Of a DNA stretch of 64,000 nucleotides, positions 46,480 through 59,554 are shown piece by piece. The stretch spans positions 33,146,001-33,210,000 of the forward strand of contig CM065394.1 of assembly GCA_033060915.1 (NCBI GenBank), read 5' to 3'. Under the pieces are notes generated by a model. It searched no databases. It was given only the letters and a program-made list of their open reading frames with translations, and was not told the origin of the DNA. This DNA is from Euryodendron excelsum. Lineage: Eukaryota; Streptophyta; Magnoliopsida; Ericales; Pentaphylacaceae. The position numbers and the translations under genes are program-made. Position 1 is the stretch's first letter. Every line of letters starts with the position of its first letter.

Positions 46480-48540
46480 CATCGTTGAGATAATGACACA
46501 ACAAGAAGAATAATAACTATAAAAGGCTCCCTTGAACTAAAAAAAAAAGTAATAATAATAATTGTAATAATTGTGGTGCAACCAAAGTAGTAACTGCAAA
46601 AAAGAGTGTAACATATTCGCGTGATTGAAAATTGAGGAAATGTTTAGTCGCTGGGCTAAAAATGTCCAAAAGTATACTCTAGAAAGGAAGAAAACAATAA
46701 AGGGATTTTCACAGAATTTGCCTTGAGATATGTTAGTTTCTTTTTACAATAAAACCTGAGGGGGGTGTCCCCGAGGGAAGGTCTTGCAAATCTGTTTTTT
46801 CAGAGAGGTGATCTTACAAATATTAAATTTGTCAGCTCACGTGAAGGGATATCCAAAAGGAATACAAATTTTATCTTAATATAAAATGAAATTCCACATA
46901 AGAAGATAAGCACATCTTACTACAATTCAAAACAAATTTTCTGTCATTTTGATGTTTTAAACAATGAGAAATGAATTTTATTTTAAAACTTCAAAAATTT
47001 TAATGTGTAGCCATTACCATACAAATTGTCGTTTTCACTTTAAGCCATATTATAGAAAAGTAAATATCGCGTTATGAAAAACAAAAATGGTCAAAGTGAA
47101 AATATAACTGATTATAAGGAAATAAAATATAAATCTTCTTAAATTTAAATTTAGCTATAATTATCCTCCCACATTTTGTATTAGCAATTAAGGATTACCC
47201 TTGAAGCAAGAAAAATGCAGTAATCATCTCCAACGTTATTATTGATTTATTATGGACTTTTTGTATTAGAGTACATTTAATTAAAGAGGATTTTTTTTTC
47301 ACTTTATTATGTGTACAAATAACATAGGGGGTAGGGCTTGAATATTGAGATGAAGTATAACAAAAGAGGCTAAAATTAGAGTGCATTTAATAAAAGGCCA
47401 TTTTCCAATTTATATTTATAAATAAAATAGAGCTTGAATATTGAGGGAGAAGCATAAAAAAATAAAGAAACTAACATGACACAATAGAGGATAATTGCAA
47501 AATATTTTAAATAATTAGGCTAGCAACTCTTGTCATTATTAGCAAAACTTTGTTTTCAACTAGGAAAGGAAGCCATGTGAATTTGCTTTTACTTTTTAAT
47601 GGGGATTGGCCTACTTACTTTGCTAGAAAGTTAGGCCACTAGTTTAATGTTGAGAGGTAGCAAGGGGACATATATATATATATATATATAGGCTAAAGAG
47701 AGGTTTTCAGCCCTAGCTAGTGAAGGCCATGATTCATGAGAATCATTTCAATGGTATAAGTATCATCCTAGAATTGACTCCATAGTTTGTGCTTGACTAT
47801 TGCCACACCCCTTTGAACTCAGAGGGTTGACAAACATAAGCTAGTCAAGTGACTTTTACATTTGTTTAGATTTTATAGTTTTTGAGTAATATTATATAAA
47901 TAGAAAAATTCATATATAATTTGTTATTGTGGTTGAATAAAAGTCCTCAAAAATATAACACCCATCATAGAACTCTTATTTATAAAAATATCACTGTCAC
48001 ATTATTTTGGTAGAATTTTCAATACAAATTTTTAAAAAAAATAGTATTTTCCATAATTTATATATTTTTTTTGTGTTCTTCACCAAAATAAACTACAATT
48101 GTGTACATTTACTTAGACATGCAACATAATCATGATAAATATCTTACGTCTAATTTTAAATTTTGCATGAGAAGGATGAAGCTTCATTTGGAACAGTTTA
48201 AAAGCTCACTTTTTTTAATTAGCTTTTGTGAGTTTCCTTTTTAATTTTTTTAATCAAAATTTAATTTTATAGGTTTTTAATTTATATTTCCTAATAAAAA
48301 TTAAATTTTTGTTTAAAAATTAGAAAAGACAAAATAAAAAACTGTTTTAAAAAGTTGACAAAAAATCTATACCAAACCGGCTCGAAAACCCATTAAAGAT
48401 GAATTTATTTCATTATATATGTATAAGATATATAATTTAGAAATGCTGTATTGAGTTTCTATTGACAGAAAAAGAGAAGGAAAAAAAAGAGTTATATAAA
48501 CCATTTAAAAAAACACTGTTAAAATTCAAAAGAACTCCAT
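46480..48540. other. AT-rich intergenic region
   Basis: Very AT-rich, with an (AT)n tract near 47670-47691 and a MITE-like piece at 47880-48100 (ATATTATATAAATAG with ATAAAAATATCACTGTCACA). Nothing coding is supported. Confidence 0.45.
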
Positions 48541-48779
48541 TTTTTGTTTATTTGGATTTTTTTCCCCACTTCACGAATAAAAATTGATAATGGCACAGGC
48601 TGGCAAGTGTCAGGTCCGTTGACGGTCCTCCATCTCTCTCTATGTCTCCTAATATTGGCAAGTGCGTGGATGGTCCGCCCTGGAATCTTCTCGCATCGAA
48701 GCGAGCTGCGAGACACAGGGAAGAGAGAGAGAGAGAGAGAGAACAATAAAATTGATTTTCCCAAATCAATTAATCGGTA

Positions 48780-48872
48780 AAACGAAATCTAACACCGATC
48801 AACTGCACCACAAGCTCTGTGTCTCTTGAACGTGTTCGTTCGGACAACGCTTTCTCCTCAATTTCTTCAGCT
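48780..48872 (+). other. Putative 5' untranslated exon of the small membrane protein gene
   Basis: A less AT-rich leader (CAACTGCACCACAAGCTCTG onward) ends in TTCTTCAGCT before GTAAGTTCC, a strong donor. The acceptor is CAAACAG at 50801-50807, removing an intron of about 1.9 kb. A GA tract at 48724-48741 lies just upstream, as often seen near plant promoters. The start is not defined. Confidence 0.5.
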
Positions 48873-50847
48873 GTAAGTTCCTTTTATTTTATTTTTTAAT
48901 ATTTTTTTTGGTCCCATTTTAGCTTCAAATTGAAGCTTTTGATACAGATCTATGCTGTTCATTTCTATCTTTTCTTTTAATTATTCGATTTCTGATTTGA
49001 TAATTGATTCACCATTAGGTTATTCGTGGGTAATTTCAATCGTTTGCGTAGGGAGTTAATCTGTCACCAAATGGGAGTTTTTATTGAATATTTTGATTAT
49101 CAATAGGTTCCAAATTGGGGATGGGATATATCATAGATATGTATTTATTTGCAATGTAAATCTTTTGAGTTAGAAAGAATAAAAAAAACAAGATCTACAA
49201 CACTTAATTCCGTATCGAATATGAATATATCAGGGAAGAGTTAAAAGGTTTTATCCTAACTGTGTATGTATATATATACGCATACCTGTGTGTTTGCATC
49301 AATACAAGGAAGTTGGAATGTAATTCATCTGATCCGATGCATTGACATAAACACAGGCAACCTGCACAATCCATATCACGCAAACTGATTAACCGTGTGA
49401 TAGTACTTTGAAGGGAAACTTCAGATTTGACAAAAAAATGTATTCCAGAGGAAGACAAGGGTTTTAATGCTATAATCCTCTTGACTTCTTTTTTCAAATT
49501 TGACTTCTTTTTTTTTTTCAAATTTATGTTGACAATTATGAATAATTCATTGAAATTTTCAATTATTTTTTATACTGCTTATTTGTTGTTAATGGTTAAT
49601 TACGCCTACAAAATACTCTTCGTAGTATATGTTTTTTTTTCTTTATTTCTGAATTCTAATTCCTAGGTTTATGCAAATATTTCAGAACTTCTACAATTTG
49701 CTATCGAGTTTATATCCTGCACCCAAAGACCATTCCCTAGCTCTAGTGCCAATTAAATGAGGGTGTTGGGAGGGGTGGAATGGACACATGCCTTGCCTTT
49801 GACCCAAACCCGGGTTCTCATGGATGGGGGCTGGCACTTTTAGCATTCCAAGCAATGGCTTCTTTATACCCAACACTTAAGTAATACAGAATTGCAAACA
49901 TGTTGAATTAGCATATGAAAATTTTTATGGTACAAAAATATGGTATGTTGACGCAAAGGGCAACATTGATTTGCATTAAATGGATTTTCATAAGCATAAA
50001 GGTTTCTCTAGTGGTAGATTTTTTACCACATATGAGGTTACATGATGAATTTCTGCACATCAATCACACCTTTTGCAACTTATACAAAATAATACATGTT
50101 TATATCACAAGATAATACTTAAATTTTTAGATTTTTTTAAGCAACTGTGAAGGTCAACTATGTAATCAGTCCGTTGGGTTTGAATTTGGCCCAAAGTTGG
50201 CTGATATTTCTGTACTCATCAACTTCCTAGGAAGGAGGCAGGGTACCATGTTGTATAGCTGTTTAAATCATGGTCGCATTGTTCTCTTGAGTCTTTAGTC
50301 ATTAGTCATTAGTCATGTGCAATGTGTTGTTGATGATCATATTGTGGTCATTTGGATGGACTGGATTTTCTGTTCATTACACTACAAACACTTGGAATTC
50401 ATGAGAATTGATAAGCAAGTTTCATGATCTCCTTGATTTTTGAGGTTTTTATTGTTAAAGATCAGGTTGCTATATAGTGTTAATTATGTCCGGCTTAGAG
50501 CATTTTTGGCTTTTCGTGTTTATTTTTGCTTGCTTGACTGTTTGTTGGATTTGGCCTCGGCATAGAAGTTGTAAGAGTAGTATGGGATAATTTAAATTGA
50601 AGTGGTTTTTTGACATTTAAGCTTATTGAATCTGTGTTAATATTGTGCTTAGCTGAAGGTAGATTAATGCTTTTTCTAGAACCATGTAATTGTCTTGGTC
50701 ACTATCCATGGCACTCATCAAAAAGTCATGAAACTTTACGAGTGTAGCAACCAATGATCCTATAGAAGTTTGACCCATTTTTTACCTGTTATCTTTAGTT
50801 CAAACAGGTGCAGAAATTCTAGTGTGGTGGAAATCAGTGAATAAGCT

Positions 50848-51162
50848 ATGGCTCTAGACGGCATAGTATCCTCTCCACATCGAAGGTCACAGAATGCACA
50901 GACTGCATTTTCGCCACCATCAACTAAAAAGCAGTACTCAAAGGGGGATGAATTGGGCAGCTGTTCGGCACTCCTCCAGCGGCATCGATTCCTGCTTACA
51001 GCCCTTGTCCTTCTGGCATTTCTCTGCACAATTTATCTGTACTTTGCTATTACTTTTGGGGCCGGCGAATCATGTTCTGGTTTGACAGGGACTAAAAAAG
51101 CATTGTGTCATGCGGCTCAGGCAAAAGCAGCCATGGCCAAAGGAAAATTGAAATTCCATTAG
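50848..51162 (+). CDS. Small single-pass membrane protein, conserved plant type, function unknown
   Basis: A 104-residue frame from ATG 50848. The N-terminus is polar and basic (SSPHRRS, then TKKQYSKGDELGSCSALLQR). One strong membrane segment follows at about residues 47-72 (FLLTALVLLAFLCTIYLYFA). The tail has two cysteines (SCSGLTGTKKALCHA) and ends KGKLKFH. A non-coding exon probably ends at 48872 (CAGCT before GTAAGT) and joins at 50808 after CAAACAG, so the coding exon is entire. The composition and splice-bounded 5' UTR support a real gene. I recall similar uncharacterised plant proteins but no named function. The ER or another endomembrane is a reasonable guess only. Confidence 0.75.
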   Translation: MALDGIVSSPHRRSQNAQTAFSPPSTKKQYSKGDELGSCSALLQRHRFLLTALVLLAFLCTIYLYFAITFGAGESCSGLTGTKKALCHAAQAKAAMAKGKLKFH

Positions 51163-51169
51163 TGTGTAG

Positions 51170-52880
51170 ATGACAACCCAGCAGATGGTGATGATGATTC
51201 TCTTCCCCCAGGGTTTAAAAAAATTAATTATAAAATTGTTTTTTTATCTATAGCTGTTTGAACTTGTCAGGAGCTAGCTCATTGGTTTCAATCATGTTTA
51301 CATGAATTGCAGTGGAATTTTGTTTTGAAAACTTGTGTAACATCAATTATCTTACTTGTGAAAAAAGGGAAAGTGTGTTTTGTTGATTTTACTCCTGACC
51401 CTGGTATGGGATAAGGACCCTGGGTTCTATGGCCTTTGCCCTTATAAACCTTTCTCCCCCCTTCCTTTATTTTATTTTATTTTTTTTTTTTTTGTTTTTC
51501 TTCTTCTTCTTTTGGTTTTGTTTTAATAGTTGCTTGATTTACAGATGTAATCTTTCATTGTATTTTTGTATTCCTTTTTTAATTGACCGGATCCTATCAT
51601 TTGAAGTCCCCTGTTGGATACGGTTTCAATTCTCTATTTTTATTCTTGATTTTTAAATTTCTGTGTGTTTGGAAAATCGGTTCCATAATTTATTTTTAGG
51701 AATTATTTAAAAAATACTCCTATTTCAGGAACAAAAAAGGACAGTTTCTGAGTTTTTAGAACTGTTTTAATACGAACATGAAAATGATAGTGTTTTCATT
51801 AGTTTCCTTTTTTGTGTTTTTGAAAATTCAAAAAACAAAAGTAGTTTTCATTTTTTTTTGAGAACATGAAACCAAAAGTTTAATTTTCTAATTATCCAAG
51901 ACAATTATGGAATTTATTTTTCATATTTGCTTGTTTAATTAAAAAATTTCTTAAAGTTTTGCCCAAACAATTATCAATATTTTCTCCGTAAGGGGAAAAG
52001 AAAAAACTTTAAAAAAAAGTCATTTCACGCGTGAAGAGTGTTCTCTTTGCACGTAGACTGTCTAGTAAACCCATGTCTCACCACCCATATTCGTAAACAA
52101 TAACCACCTGGGCTAACTTTGAACAGGACTCTTGGTCTTATTATTTATAAATAAACTACTATTATTATTTTTATTTTTTATTTTTTATTTTTAAAGCTTC
52201 TTAGGCTATTTTACATAGGACTATGGTTATATATTCATAATCATTGTGCTCAAAATTGCTTTCTATCATAGACAAGGAAAATACCATAAAGAGCTCACAT
52301 TCAAGTATCTAAGGAGCTCAAGGAGTAAGTTCTAAAAAGCTATAAACTGGGTAACTCCGGTTCACAAGGATTTCCCTTTCCTAATTGTTCAACTCCACAA
52401 ATAAGGCACTTCTTTCTCCCTTTATTGTAATGCTACGTTATAATAACATGCAAAACCTATAGATTGGCTTTCAACACCAATGCACATAACACAATGAGAA
52501 GATCTGTAAATGAACTAAAAACTAAAACAGAAGAATGATTTGTAAAACATACGTCTGTGGATGGGGCTTGGGCTCCAACCATCAACAATGATCTATAAAT
52601 AATGCATAAATCTAGCACTGACAAGTTATAGCATTTGTTCGAGGAGCAAGACCATAAGACTGCAGCTATGATAGCGATAGAAATACCCAGATGCAGAACT
52701 TAAAGAGCAGACAGCATAAATGATATGAGAAAGGCACTTTGACTCGAAATTTCAACTCTGATTTGCAGTTCTATCTGCACTTTGCGAATGGTATTAGAAT
52801 TTAGAAAGAGATTTTCAACTCAGAAAATATTAGCCAGTTACTCCTCCAAGTAAACTTTCTGAATCATATGGTACAATAAA
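51170..52880. other. Intergenic between convergent genes
   Basis: The 3' flank of the small membrane protein gene on the left and the likely 3' UTR of the minus-strand gene on the right. Poly-T and TTC-rich tracts lie at about 51465-51520. No transposon ends or RNA genes seen. Confidence 0.45.
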
Positions 52881-52887
52881 GCTGATT

Positions 52888-55683
52888 CTAGACAACTTTT
52901 ATTTCTTTCAGCCATGCTGTGTGTAGAGGGCAGGGATCAGGTTTCCCTTCTGCAATAGCCTTCTCCGAAAGGGAATAGAACCAACCATTTCTCCACTTGA
53001 ACTGCAGGTACTCAATAGAGTTCACGGTCAAAAACAAATTCATTCACTAAAGTCATAATTATTGTTATCAGGAATTAACATTATTACCTCCTTGACTGCT
53101 GTTGGGAAGTGGGCAACAGCCCGTGAATAAGCACATAGTCTATCCTCCATGCTGTCTTCAAAGGCTATCCCTTTCTCTGCAGCTGCCGCAGATGCTAGTT
53201 CACCGATGAGTCTACACACCTGAAAGGTTAAACTATCAGCTAGATAAAGTCTTCGCTCTCGGTTATAACGTACCTAATTGGCAGCCACATGCACCAGAAA
53301 CAGTAGAATGAATGTGACTAGAAGTAACTAAGTTTTAAGAGAAGGAATAGCGTCAGCCGCGACATTCGCACAGTCGCTGGCTGATGTGAGAGGTAAGTTT
53401 TAATGTTCATGCCCACAGATAGAAGAGACAGGAGTCGACAAACAGTGTCTTTGGTGATCCAACCCAAACCATAATTAATCCAACCAGGCCATCCAACAAG
53501 AAAATTCTTCCTAACCTGAACCAGCTAACCAGTGCTGACAGCTGGATCAGGTTAGACAAGCCAAAAAGATTCTGAAACAGATTCTGACCAACTTCAGTAT
53601 ACAGCCCGCTGTACACTCTAGAAACCCTTATAATGATGTCTAAAAAAACTAGATATTCCCAACAAAAAAAAAAAAAAATGTGCACCAGGTCAAAGGGGTT
53701 GGCTAGGTTTCTAGTGGAAAAAGGTCCTCCCTTAGGCATACACCGAATGACGGAACCAGTATTTCCATTTTTTGTGTAGTCAGGCTCTCAAATGACCATA
53801 TCAAGGAAGGACTCACTCTGGCGGAGAGATGCAAGACTTTAATTCATGTTTTGATGAAAGTGGTTTAAAATGCGCTATGAGCAAGGGGCTATAACATGCT
53901 GGCAGTGGTGGAGGCCTGAGGGCAAGCAAGCAGGCAGGGCAATGGCCCCCCCTTGTTATGAAAACCCCTTATCCCTCATGTCCATTCTATTAAGTAAAAA
54001 CTAGTGTAGTATGACCTCCAAGACATTTTTACCAACTGAGCAAGTAGCCACCTTCCAGATATGTTATTAATCAATGTGTAACAACTGCCAAAATCATAAT
54101 ACAATACAGATTTTTTGAATTTTTTTCACTCTCTGTTAAGGTGGCCTTACCTCTGAACGAAATTCTTTCTCAACAACACCAACAGTTGCCCCGGGATGAC
54201 GTGCCCCAACTAGCATGAATGCCGATATCCATATAAGTTTCTCCAACATCTGCTTCTGAAAAGCATCCTTGTCAAGGACCTGGTACATATCACCAAAAAG
54301 TGAATGGATTCAGAAAAGTAGTAGGTCTTACTGTCAAAAAGAATGTTGTAATCCCACTACTAAATGAAGAAAATTATGCCTCCTACTTTTAGTTAACTGG
54401 AATAGAAAATTTCATCTCCTCCCCAAAAAATGGAGATATAAGTGTCTCTACAAGTAAATGTATGTAAGTAGTATATTATTCAAGGGAAAGAGAGAGAGAG
54501 AGATGAATCCCTCTTGCTAATAAGATACCCCGGATTTGCGCTCTCTATTGGAGGTTGATCATATGAGTGCATCCTCTTAATAAACTAATCTCAAATACTC
54601 TTACGGCACAAGACTCATCCTTTACCTTGCAAGAAAGGCCCCCAGCATGTAATCTTGCTGCCACTGCCGATGCCCATTTTCCAAAAGCCGCTGTCAATCC
54701 CTCAGGATTAGTATCCGTCATCCCATCAATAGGAGGTTCACCAAGCTTTGATATGGCAAAATATGCCAAAACTTGGTCCGCATCACCCAAACCTTTACTA
54801 TGAAACCATGGTTCCAGCATTCCATTCTGGAAGAAAACCAAATCTGCTATATTGTTAATATCCATCACGATACAAACCCATCAAACACAACCCAAATAAA
54901 TTACCCAAGTACGCATATTCAATATGATATTGCATTGCTCTCACATATCATACCATTCAAATCAAGAATAAGATCATTGCAACAAACAGGGTGAATATCA
55001 AATCAAAATAGCATCATTGAACTGGTAACCGGATGAAGTTATTTGCTTAATCCTATCAGAACCTAGTTGAAATTTCGAATCATTTAACTCAATATCGAAT
55101 AATTAAACTAAATGTAAGTGCAGTAAATCATACAAATATCACTTCACAAATCACCATCAGATATCATGCTAATAAACAAAATAGAACAGAACAGTGTCGA
55201 GTACCAACATGGAGCAGCATAAATTTGTTTTAATATCCAACACACCCCCTAAAAACACCTTCTCTATCCAAACAGCCCAAACCTTTTGAGCTTTTGGACA
55301 GAGAGAGATCACGAATTTGTTGTGTATAATCAATCAGGTAGGGTAGTAGTACCGTTCCATCGAGACTGAGGAGTAGATTGAAGGACGGCCTCGAGATCAT
55401 CGTTCCTTGTGCAGACCAAGATGGGACCAGGGAAATCGAGCGGCACAGACTCGCCTCTCTTCACCAACACATCATCGCCGTTGCCCATCTCTTGCAACGC
55501 CTGTCCAACCCGTCCGCCTCCTACTATGACGGCGGGTACTACCCTCGTGGTGGTGGCCATGGCGGTTGCTGATGATGGCGATGACGATGATGCCCTGACC
55601 TTGAACCTGAACCCAAATCCTGAAGTGGGTTTAGTGCAATGGTACCAAAGACAAGAAATAGAGGGTGTAATTGTTGTAGCCAT
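52888..55683 (-). CDS. Plastid-type Rossmann-like protein (At1g16080-like), 5 exons
   Basis: Exons (minus strand) 55683-55353, 54843-54626, 54279-54151, 53219-53088 and 53001-52888 join in frame to 307 residues. The upstream frame begins without ATG, so ATG 55683 is the start. Residues 1-45 are Ser/Thr-rich and basic, as in a chloroplast transit peptide. VVPAVIVGGGRVGQALQEMG (48-67) is a nucleotide-binding GGGRVG loop, and GPILVCTRNDDLEAVL follows. Later blocks are LVFFQNGMLEPWF, GDADQVLAYFAISKLGEPP, NPEGLTAAFGKWAS, LIWISAFMLVGARHPGATVG, AYSRAVAHFPTAVKEFKWRN and KPDPCPLHTAWLKE. These agree, from memory, with the conserved single-copy plant protein At1g16080. The enzymatic role is not known to me; a ketopantoate-reductase-like fold is suggested by the layout only. 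Confidence 0.93.
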
Positions 55684-55759
55684 GACTATGTTGAGAGAGC
55701 CACACCGCACACCCTTTGGGTCATTTTTTTCTTTATTTTAAGTTTTAACCCACTGAGAA

Positions 55760-57190
55760 AGTGTTCGCAGAGAGCCACTCATTTCTTAGCATGGTCTATA
55801 ATCCTCACTGATTCCATATCAGTCTATCCAATGCCAGCACAACCATTATTGTGAAATAATAATAATAATAATAAATAATGAGAAACCAGTAGAAGGGTAA
55901 TATTCGTGATTTAGCTAATACTTTTGTTATGATTTTTTTATTTCACATATTTGTTGGGTCTCTCGTCATAAAATTTAATTCGTGGTTACAACTCAAAAGT
56001 GGGACACGTGCAAATAATTTGTTAAGTAAAAATTTATGTTAGCTGTTCTTGTATCTATTCTAATATATGAATGGAAGATTTATTGGTATCTTTAAAATTA
56101 AGTTAACAACAATTATCTGTTGCAGTTATTTATAAATTTTAAATTATAGTTATTTACAAATTATAAACTGTATCTAATCAATTCATTTGTTGATATTGAT
56201 ATGACTATCTGTTATTCAGTGATTCATTTTACTGTGACGATGATTCAATGACAAGTATCATCTTCGACAATAATCGAAGATTGCACACGCATCGTGTGTG
56301 TTCATTCTCTAATGACTTATAAGTAAGAATTACTAGTTGAAAGTTGAAACCAATTAATTGTTGGATGAAATCGATCAAAATTGCCTGGGATGGTCTGGTT
56401 CAATTACTTGGGATAATCAATTCCTTTTTAGGTCTAGCACAAATCTGATATGACCAAAATGCACACACTCCTCCGGTATTTCCAAAGTTGAAACCATTGT
56501 GTGTATTTGAAACAGCTTTATCCTTCCCTTAATATTGTTTGCAGTAACTTCTAGGGTTCTGAAATGGATGCAGTCCTCTATAAAATTATCACCATTGTGT
56601 GTATTTGAATCAACTTTCTTGACAACATAGAAACCTAAATTCTAGATCAACTTGACAATTATGTTTGAGGCCATCCTTACTTCGCAGCTGTCCAAAATTT
56701 GGTACCTGGGGTAAATTGATTTTAGATTTGAAATTTAATCTGTGTATTGGATGATGAATTTGTTCTGACAAAAATAAATCATAATTTCAAAATTATCATA
56801 ATTTCCAAATAAATCATAATTTCTTCTTCTTTTTTGTTTTTTAATTTTATATGTTTTGCTAGTTTTTGGCTTTTGTCTTGCTTTTAAGTTAGGGCATTTG
56901 GTGGGAATAAAAAGACTGCTTCTCAATGCTATCTTTTATCTTTAAAACAAGCCACAAAAAATTACTTTCTTAGGCCATGTTTGTTTGGAGATAAAAGGTG
57001 GGGGATTGGAGATGTTATTCATAGATTCCCCCTAATCCCATGTTTGAAGAAAAAAAGTAAAGGAGGATTATATCTCTCATGTAATCCTTCAAAATAATGG
57101 ATAAGCCATCCCATAAGGGGTGAGACGTTATATTTAGAAGTGGGGGATAGTCTTGGATTTTTGGGCTTTTTCTTTTCCATACTTTCAAAG
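55760..57190. other. Intergenic, AT-rich
   Basis: Includes an AAT microsatellite near 55856-55878. At about 56973-57190 there is a MITE-like beginning (TAGGCCATGTTTGTTTGG) interrupted by the solo LTR. Nothing coding is supported. Confidence 0.45.
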
Positions 57191-57197
57191 TCTATAT

Positions 57198-58958
57198 TGT
57201 TGAGTCAATGCCTTGATTTTGATGATAACAAAACATGGGTAAATGATCTAATAATTCTACTTAGTGTGCAGATGTATTATTAATTAGATCTTGACTTGAA
57301 GCTTATCATAATAGAGGATTTATGATGAAAAGCATGATGAAGTGATGTATTCTACAAAGGTGATATTATAAGAAGAAAAAGAAATCTCAAGTTGATGAAA
57401 ATCCTAGATTGAAGATTGATAAGCATGAAAGAATAGCATATTCAACAATGGTGATTTTATAAGAGAATGAAGATGATGGATATCAAAGAAGAAGAATGAA
57501 AATGATCAAAGTCTTGATTTAAAAGATTGAAGACTTTGAGTACTTGAAAATATCTTGCAAGAATGGAAAAAGAAGAGACCAACTCAAAAACATAAAAGCT
57601 TTCTTGATAGATGTAAAGATGTCTTGAAGACATGGAAGGAATCACAAGATTTGGAAAGCTTTCTTCAGTTGTTGAAGTCCATGGAGAAGCCATGTTGATT
57701 GAAGAAATGAAGATTCTAAGTCATGGAAGCTCTCTTGAAGATATTGAAGAAGACTTGAATCAATGGATGAAGCTATGATAATGGAAGAGCTCTACAAGTG
57801 ATGAAAATGAAGAAAATTCACCTTAAATGGATTGAAGATGTTCTTGGAGTCATCTAATCTTGAAGAAGTGTTTGTAAGCTTTAAAAAGCCTATTTAGATG
57901 GTCCTTGAAGAGATTGGAAGCTTTAAAAAAGAATGAAGACAAGTTGCAAAAATATGGGTTTTTAGGAAAAGGGTCGACCCCTCAAGCAAGAAGAGTCGAC
58001 TCATTCGAACAGAGCCTTGGAATTCTGCTGGAAGCTTAAAAGAGTCTACTCCTGGCCAAAAAGAGTCGACTCATTACAACAGAGAACAAACAATTCTGCA
58101 GACTGCTGAAAAGAGTCGACTCCTGGGACAAAAGAGTCGACTCATTTGGACAGAAATTTGAAAAATCTGCTGAAATACAAAAAGAGTCGACTCATTGTGA
58201 AAAGAGTTGACCCCTAGACCGTAACGGCTAGTTTTCTGACAGACGGTATGGGCAAAAATGCAACCAAATCTTCTCCCATACTTTTCCAACGGCTAGAATC
58301 GATCCATACCTATATATATGAGATACATACAGCTTCAAACAAGGAGAGAAGAGCAATCATACCATTCATATCAAGTGCTTGAAGCTGAAAATCACTTGTA
58401 CCTAACTGCCATATATTTTTGCTGAGTGTTTAAAGTTATCCATTGAGTTGTATTCATTCATATACTCACTAGGAGAGTCACTCTTTATATAATCTTCATT
58501 CATTCTCGTTTGGGTGGGTTTGTAACCGTGTAAGTTTGAGTGTTCTTGGAAAAACACTTGTAAGTTTAAGAGAAGCTTGGACAAAATCTCTTGGGTTTTG
58601 AAAGCTTGGGAAGAAGTTTTTGTAAAGAGTGAGTTGGGTACTCGTGGCACAACCAGCAGCTGTGTAAGGAGTATTACATAGTGGAATTCCTTTGAAAGGA
58701 TCGAAGAAGAGAGGACGTAGGCAAGGTTGGCCGAACCTCTATAAATCTGGTGCACTTCTTTTCTGCCTCTGTTTTGTTTAATTGCTCACTATACATGTTT
58801 GCATAAATATATATATTGATATATACTCCACTTGCTTGATATATATATTTCGATTAATTGTTGTTAAAATACATAAACAATTTTTAGTTGAAATTCTTGT
58901 TAAAAATTCTATAAAACCCAATTCACCCCCCCTCTTGGGTTGCCTACTTGGGCCAACA
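57198..58958 (+). mobile_element. Solo LTR of a Ty1-copia (SIRE/Maximus-like) retrotransposon
   Basis: A 1761-bp stretch starts TGTTGAGTCAATGCC, followed by TTGATTTTGATGATAACAAA, and ends CTCTTGGGTTGCCTACTTGG then GCCAACA, matching the known style of SIRE-type LTR ends. It is flanked by TATAT on both sides (57193-57197 and 58959-58963), an exact 5-bp target duplication. No second LTR, primer site or internal coding region adjoins it, so the element collapsed by LTR-LTR recombination. A TATA-like CCTATATATATGAG near 58309-58322 is its probable promoter. Confidence 0.9.
57960..58220. repeat. Array of palindromic GAGTCGACTC motifs in the solo LTR
   Basis: The 10-bp palindrome GAGTCGACTC occurs exactly five times, with further variants (GGGTCGACCC, GAGTCTACTC, GAGTTGACCC), at irregular spacing of about 20-60 bases in a 260-base stretch upstream of the LTR TATA-like site. 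Repeated partners include AAAA before and ATT or CTGG after the motif and ATTCTGC or AATCTGC between copies. Position and symmetry suggest a regulatory repeat. Confidence 0.8.
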
Positions 58959-59554
58959 TATATAAACCCCGCAAAGTAGAAGTAGGCTTTAGAAAGATTA
59001 AAGAAAACATTTGTTCTTCTTTGTAAAGAATTCTTCCAATAATTTCGAGCTTAATCTTTTTAAAAAGCACCTACGGTACTTTTGTGCAAAAAGATTATTT
59101 TGCCCACCCTTAACATTATTATATATTATATATACTACATCATATATAGTGTAGTTATAAGAGGGAAAAAAACAGAAAGAGAGCAAGAAAGGAGGAGATT
59201 GACAATGGGTCATGACTGATCAGTGAAGAAAAGAAAAAAAAGAAATAGAATAAAGAAAGAAATTGAAAAAAGAATAAAGTAGTTGGGAGCATTTAATGTT
59301 AGATAGAGAGAGAGATGTTAGAAAAAAAAGAGAAAGAAATTAAAGTAAAAAAAGAGAAAGAGGAGGCTTGTTAGTAATATCGTTAGATTGTGGACAAATT
59401 AATATCATCCGTTGATGGTAGGACATTTTCAAAAAACCATTTTACTTTATAATATAGATGTTATAATTATTATATTAATATTTACTTTGTAGTTATAAAA
59501 TATAATATTGAAATTACTTATCCTATTTTTTATCCTACCTTAATAAAAAATATA

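Noticed and set aside
53407..53739. 110-residue frame in intron 3 of the At1g16080-like gene
   Set aside because: No family resemblance and no splice fit; intron sequence.
54567..54803. Plus-strand frame opposite exon 2 of the At1g16080-like gene
   Set aside because: Antisense shadow.
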